From: Macquaria australasica
Taxonomy: Eukaryota; Chordata; Actinopteri; Centrarchiformes; Percichthyidae
DNA: 64,000 bases
Direction: 5' to 3'
Assembly (NCBI GenBank): GCA_005408345.1
Contig: SEMN01000493.1
Location: forward strand, 2,501 to 66,500
Below the pieces are notes generated by a model. That model was not told the DNA's origin and ran no database searches. It saw only the letters and a program-made list of their open reading frames with translations. A program made the translations under genes and the position numbers. Of the stretch, positions 58,336 to 64,000 are shown piece after piece. Numbering within the stretch: the first letter of the stretch is position 1; each line of letters begins with the position of its first letter.

Positions 58336-60550
58336 GCATCTCATTGAGGATTTGGTATCAGACTGCTCCTGTGTGTTAAATGCTTGTGTGTTCTCAATTC
58401 TTTTCACCATATACTTTATATTCTCTGAGAGTCAAAGATTTTGTGGCTTTTTACTGATGGTAGAGGTCAATGTACCTGTGTTACCTGTGCAAATCTGTAT
58501 TTGTCACGTTTGATGTCCTGAATGAAGACATGACGTTGATTTGTCACAGCTGTGCTAAACTTTGTGTTTTGAGCATTGACTCAGTGTGTGGGCATCTCCT
58601 TCAACAATGACCTTAACCTTTTTATGCAAACATCCCCAGGAGCCTACATATTGGGATGTGCATGCACTTCACTGCGGAATAAATGTGAAGAAATGAAAAG
58701 GACAGAACAGATGAAACCAGAGGAGAACGAAAAGAGAGAGAATAGAAGCAGCAGAGTGAGAAAAGGGATGTGGGAACATGAAGAGATACAGCGTGCATGT
58801 TTTAATCATTTCAACAACTTAGCCCAGGAAAATTTCCCTCCCATGGGAAATGTTCTTATTACATTTTTTTGGTGCCTCATCATTAATATTTCACAGTTCA
58901 ATCTCACAGATGCTTGTTGTGACACAGCAGGACGGCCTTACACTGATTTCACACCACCAAACGTACTTTTAGATTCAGAACTAATGATTATTTGGAATAT
59001 CACTAGATCTATTAATTATTTTTCAATTAATATATGTCTATAAAATGCCCATCACAGGTTCTCAGTGGCAAAAGTGACATCTTCAGATTACTTCAGATTA
59101 CTACCAAAAGTCCAAATCCATGAGTTCTTACATTTACTGAACAGAGAGGCTGAAACAGCATTATGTTTGATTGATAAATGACTTCAGCGATGAATAGAAA
59201 TCAATGACATGTACATAATATATTATGATATTATAATATAATATCATTTCATGCATTTGTGTTGTCCAGAGTAGATGTTAAGACGTTAAAGGTACCCTGT
59301 GAAGTTTCTGACCACTAGTATCACTATGGAGAAAAGTTTTAACACGTTTTGTTTGTATCGTGCATGAGGACGCACACAGACGCTATTTCAGTGGGGTTTT
59401 TTGCAAAGAATAGCAGCAATGCACTCACAAAGGCATAGAAGAAGAAGACTGCATGCTAGCAATCATGGATGTAAACAATGCACAATTTTGAATATTTAAA
59501 AAAATCAGCTTTGCAAATGTTTTATTCAGAAAGAAATGCATTCGACATACTTTACGTCCAAACGTTATTAAAGCTCTTACTGTGACCATGTGCTCAGGTC
59601 TCATCAGTCCAGATCCTGCCACGTTTCTAACCTCTTTCTTTTGGGATAATTCTCGACTGTATCGAACGCAGCACTGAGATCAAGAAGTACCCAAAATAGA
59701 TGACAAGGCAGAAAACAGCTGTAGAGTAAAATGCAGCAAAAACTACAGCCTCAAACTTCAGCTTTCATTCAGATGCAAACACACCTCTTTAAATAAAACT
59801 CCTATAAAGTACAGCTTTAGAAGGCATTTACTGCAAGGCTTTTTGTTTTGGGTCACATTATGTTTGTATTTTGAATTTTAGGCCGTCTCACTGTCTCCTC
59901 CCACCTCTCTGACTTCTATCCTCTGTTTTTATTTTATCATGCACGTTCCTTTCCAGTCTGTCCGTTGTCCTCTTCGTCTCTAAGCCCTTTGGTTCTTTTG
60001 AGGTTTGTTTCACCCTCAGTTGTATTCAGACACTCTGACCCATTTAAGTCAATCTCTGGGATTTACTGGTTCTTCAACTCATTATTTATTTTCCAATTGC
60101 TCAGCTTCTCTTTTACTTTATCGCCTGCTGTTTCATCTTCACGCCTCTTCTCCCCCGTCACCAGAGCAGCTCAGCTCGATGTGTCAATAAAACTTTCTTC
60201 TCCTCCAATCCAAACTTGTCTCATAGACATCAACTACCTAATTTCAACATGGCAGAATGAAGGCATTCCTGCCAGACAAGACACAATAAGAATCCCAAGC
60301 ATCTTTACTGACAAGTAAATGAGTATTACTGCACATTCAGACCACCATCACCCACAATGCTGTGATTGCTGCTGAACAATTTCAGCTTGCTGATTTCTAG
60401 ATGGAACACCAATGATATTTAGGAACGACATATGGTGATGCCAATACATGATGAGCTGTTGATGGGACATGCATCAAATTTTAGAGAACTTTAAAAACGT
60501 TTTTTTCAAGTTGACAAAGCTGCGTGGCTCTATGGATGGCAACGTCTGTC
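58336..60550. other. Intron sequence, no gene recognised
   Basis: The 155-codon frame at 58576-59043 shows a charged Lys/Glu middle and an Asn/Ile-rich end but no fold I can name, and no splice or promoter context. Left uncalled. Confidence 0.4.
59288..59345. repeat. Dispersed repeat fragment (GGTACCCTGTGAAGTTT type)
   Basis: AAAGGTACCCTGTGAAGTTT then CTGACCACTAGTATCACTAT resembles a frequent teleost repeat start. The following ~280 bp may belong to it, but I could not confirm a boundary. Confidence 0.4.
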
Positions 60551-60670
60551 ATCTAGCGCCATCATCAGGTCAACATGTTAATGTGTCCAACACTAAGATG
60601 GCAAAGATGAAATATTATACCTGCTAAACATCAGCATGTTAGCATTGTCTTTGTGATCACATTAGCATGC
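60551..60670 (+). repeat. Dispersed repeat family A, internally deleted fragment
   Basis: CATCTAGCGCCATCATCAGG is followed by AACATGTTAATGTGTCCAAC and then directly by the ACTAAGATGG...GCTAAACATCAGCATG end. The middle segment of the family is missing. Confidence 0.75.
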
Positions 60671-63600
60671 GGTCGGATTGTCATAAAAATGGCGTCCTCT
60701 GTCTTTTCCTGAACACTTTCCGTGACCTCGATGGAAAACGTCATGAGGTCGAGGAAAGATGCGAAGGAGACTTCGTGATAATCCCACTGCTCTCACACTA
60801 GCCTCCGTGATTATGTTACTGACATGGGTCTGCCGTGTTGCTGCCGCAAGGAATTGTGGGACGGCTTTGTCTCCTTTCCTTTGGTAAAGGACGATCCAGT
60901 GTTCTCTCTGCTAAAGGAGAGAAGGAAGGAAGGAAGGAAGGAAGGAAGCACTGAAGCACCTTTCCTTAGCATTTAGAGGACTGGCCACTCAGATCCTTCC
61001 AGGTCATTTCCTCAGTCTCAGTGAGGAACCTTCTATTTCACCGCAGCCTTGTTCTCACATGTCGGTGGTGAGGCGTTCACAAATGAAGTACCCGTGACAT
61101 TCAGCTCTTTTCTCTTTTCAAGACTTCCAGTGTTTGTTTGTAGGTGAAGTCAGGTAGTTCTGCTCCATTAATTAAAAGGAAATACAACAAATTCAATGTT
61201 TCTACCAACTTTGAAAGACATCTTGAAACATTACATCACCTGGCACTATTAAAACTACACAGCTGTTCTCCAGTCCTGCTATGGAGGGGACTGCAGCAGA
61301 TATTTCTTTTTCTTTTTGAAATGGAAAGAAAAAAAGATATGACATAGATACACAAATAGATTAAAAAAAACATGTTTCTGGCTCGGCTGGCATGGGAAAC
61401 ACTATGAATATGTACAAAATATTAAAAGACATTTCAGATTTTTCAGATGTTACAAAGCCTAAAATCCCTTCTCTAACACTTGTGCATCTGTTTATGTGCA
61501 CAGCTCCTACGACAGGATTCACTCAGATTAAAAGAAATCAAAGAGACGTAATTGATTATTTTCAGCCTCCTTTCATCTGATGAAAACAACGTGTCTGTAA
61601 TATTTGTGTGAAATGAAACCTTTACGTTGCATTACGACGTAACATTAACAGCTGAAACACAACATGTGTTTCTTTTGGTTGTGAATGGCACACTGGAGTA
61701 GAAACTGTCACCGTCACGCTTTCTTTTACAGCTCAGTGTTTTGACATTTTGTAAATTGTCACCAAATGCTGTGAAGTGCAGTATGCAAATACATTTGACC
61801 TGGAGTTGACCACTGCTATCGCCTGCGTATCACTAACAAGCACACTCAGCCTGTTATGTATTCTCTCTCTGTGTGAATACAAATTCAGCGCTTTGATATT
61901 CTGCTGATGGCCTGAGTGTAAAATGGCTCTGATGATGAAAGCGTCTCTCTCCCTCTTTTTCTGATTCATCCACTCTCAAGGCAAACCATTTATAACTTAT
62001 TTGATCAAACGCGGTGAAATATGCATGATGTTTCTACATATTTTAAAGAGAAAACCCTTCAGACTTTCTAAATGACATAGTTTCAGGGACAATGTCCACG
62101 TTCTGGACCAAATTTAATCCAATCAAATTCCTCAAATATGATTTAAACATGACCTGAAATCAAATTTGCATGTTTTGGCTGTTTAGTGTAATAATAATCT
62201 AATCTAAAATGATTTTCCCAGCTACATCTAATCTGTGCCAATCCCGATCCGGGTTATTTTGTCAGAACTTTAAACTCCTGAAAACTTCATATCTAAAGTA
62301 TTTCTCTAAAACATTAAATATTTGTGTCTGAAAAAGCAAAAAGCAAAACAAAAGAGAAAAACATCCTTATTTATTTCATATTTAAATGCAGCTGATCTGC
62401 TCCATCAGGACGGTGTGAGCGTGGTTTGATCAGAATCCCACAACTGTCATCACATTTTGACTCAGCTCTGATTGGTGCATGGAAGTATGTGATGTCACCT
62501 TCTTCTGACTAAGCCCCGCCCAAATAACTAAACCTGTTCGAACTTCGGTAGAAGTTTTGTGTTGTCAGATTGTGTTGTCAGGGCCTTTTAAAGGTGTTAA
62601 TCTTAAGATTTCAGTCCTGGCTGATTTGGCGACACCTGTGGTTACCGTGGTAACAGCAGGTGCAGTTTAATACTACAATAAACACTGGTTTAGCAGCTAC
62701 TTTGTCAGAAATCCAGCATTAGAGCAGCTGGTGTGTCTGTTTACAGTGCAGCCAAATAAACTCACACATCAACAACATCGACTGAAACACTGTTTTTGTT
62801 GGACATTTGTGGTCAGTGTTAACCTCCAGACACAAATACACTGTGTTTCCTGTGGCTGCTTCACAATAAAAGCCACCTTGTGTTTCGCCAGTTGAAGTAT
62901 ATTAACGTGATGCAGCAGCAGGAGGAAGTGTTGCGTTAGCATTAGCAGTAACATAAATCCAGCTGCAGGAGAGTCAACAGTAATATCAGTCAGATCAGAT
63001 TACAAACAGTAACACAGGATTACATGCTGCATCACTTCCTGGCAGTCCCTCCTGTGAACAAACAATTAAAACAATTCAATAGAGAGATAATTACTGAATG
63101 TAAATATGTTTAATGGCTACTGCTGAAAAAATAGTGACCATTAATGGTATCAAAATTGGGTGTGGTTACGTGTAGATTTTAAGGATTTTAACTTTAACGC
63201 TTCCCCCTAAAACAGTTTACTTTTGATCAATCTATGGGGAGTCTTAGGGCCTAACACAGATTAATTCATCGAGGACCACCAAGCAAATCAAATCAGAAAA
63301 ATAAAACAGTGGGTCCTTGAGTTTACACCACCACTTTGTCTCTTCGTCTTCCTCTTCCTCTTCTTCTTCCTCTCAGAGAGTCACTGTCGGCAGATTACCA
63401 TATCAAAGTAACGACTCTGTAACCTCATCTCTGTCTACATGCATTTGTAAAATTTTCTTTCCTTTACGTAAGACTCTCTTTCTTTTTCCCTCAAAGTAAG
63501 AGCTCTTTTCTTTTGTCAGACTGATATTCCTCATGTATTTTAAAACACTTTTTAATGTTTTCCAGAAGAAAACTTCACCAGGTACATATAGTGGAACACA

Positions 63601-63687
63601 GAAAGTACATCAGAGGGAAAGTTTTAAGTGCTTTCCGACTCCGAAACCGAAAGGCTGTGTCATAGATTAGTATCTGTCGGTACCCAC

Positions 63688-63691
<4 letters not shown>
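60671..63691. other. Intron sequence, no gene recognised
   Basis: AT-rich unique DNA with a (GGAA)n repeat and a CTT-rich tract (63329-63376). No mGluR exon and no other coding signature. Confidence 0.4.
60921..60948. repeat. (GGAA)n tetranucleotide repeat
   Basis: About seven GGAA units. GGAA is the ETS core, so arrays can bind ETS factors; no evidence of function here. Confidence 0.9.

Positions 63692-63725
<34 letters not shown>
63692..63725. repeat. (GT)n microsatellite
   Basis: About 34 bp of GT. Confidence 0.93.
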
Positions 63726-63726
<1 letters not shown>

Positions 63727-64000
63727 GGGTTCAGGCGTAGTTTCCATGGTACAACAGACACAGCGATGGGGGAGAGAGTGACAGAAACACAGAGTGACAC
63801 ATTCACTTTCTCTGCTTCGGATTTGGTTGAAGTCTTCTCTTGTTTTTTTCTCCACCACACTAAAAAAATCTCACTTTCTTTCGGCTCAGAAAAGAAGATA
63901 AAAAGGTCGAACTGGAGGTCAGAGGATCACTGCTTTGAAACGGGTCCCTCAGGACCAGAGCAGCCACAACACTCAGCTTTCTTTCAGAGGTAGATGTTTC

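Larger units (their letters stand above)
32309..64000 (+). other. grm7: Part of the intron downstream of the grm7 exon (probably intron 2)
   Basis: The next mGluR7 exon would begin in phase 1 and encode a stretch resembling GLCIAQS; I did not see it. The span holds repeats, a LINE fragment, a SINE and unique non-coding sequence. It is therefore read as the 5' part of the following intron. Confidence 0.72.

Noticed and set aside
58576..59043. 155-codon plus-strand frame
   Set aside because: No recognisable domain or conserved motif; composition matches surrounding AT-rich intron.

Overview
The window looks like a stretch of a teleost (probably percomorph) nuclear genome, and almost all of it is intron. 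Evidence for this: very low coding density, many (CA)n/(GT)n microsatellites, and dispersed non-autonomous DNA transposons, LINE fragments and a tRNA-derived SINE of types common in ray-finned fish. The species cannot be named from the sequence alone.

Only one exon is securely recognised: 32,092-32,308 (+), 217 nt. It encodes 72 codons plus one base of the glutamate-binding amino-terminal domain of a group III metabotropic glutamate receptor, and the sequence fits mGluR7 (grm7) best. It has a polypyrimidine tract and AG acceptor upstream and a GTAAGA donor downstream. The ~32 kb on each side are therefore read as parts of the two flanking introns, which are known to be very large in GRM7 orthologues. 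No other grm7 exon and no second gene could be supported.

Layout. 1-12 kb: microsatellites, repeat families A, B and C, a foldback element at ~5 kb, and a compound purine/AT-rich satellite block at 7.4-8.3 kb. 12.2-13.2 kb: a LINE-like 3' tail followed by a complete 631-bp hAT-type element with an exact 8-bp target duplication and a decayed BED-finger reading frame. 13-27 kb: mostly unique intron with CA/GT tracts, a micro-exon-like splice-site pair at 17.95 kb, a strong hairpin at 18.3 kb, and copies of families A and C. 27.3 and 42.6 kb: two nearly identical copies of a TIR element in direct orientation that flank the exon. 35-38.3 kb: repeat families B and D, a ZNF143-like motif, and an internally deleted LINE with reverse-transcriptase fragments. 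45-46 kb and 50.7 kb: further repeats. 52.4-52.6 kb: a tRNA-derived SINE. 53.4-53.6 kb: a TCTG/TCTC array. 57.9 and 60.5 kb: more family A.

I found no new multi-gene system. The most interesting observations are the direct repeats bracketing a frame-breaking exon, the hAT element with exact ends and a surviving BED reading frame, the hairpin at 18.3 kb, the micro-exon-like 11-nt segment, ZNF143-like motifs carried by a repeat family, and the 147-bp dimeric structure of repeat family A.
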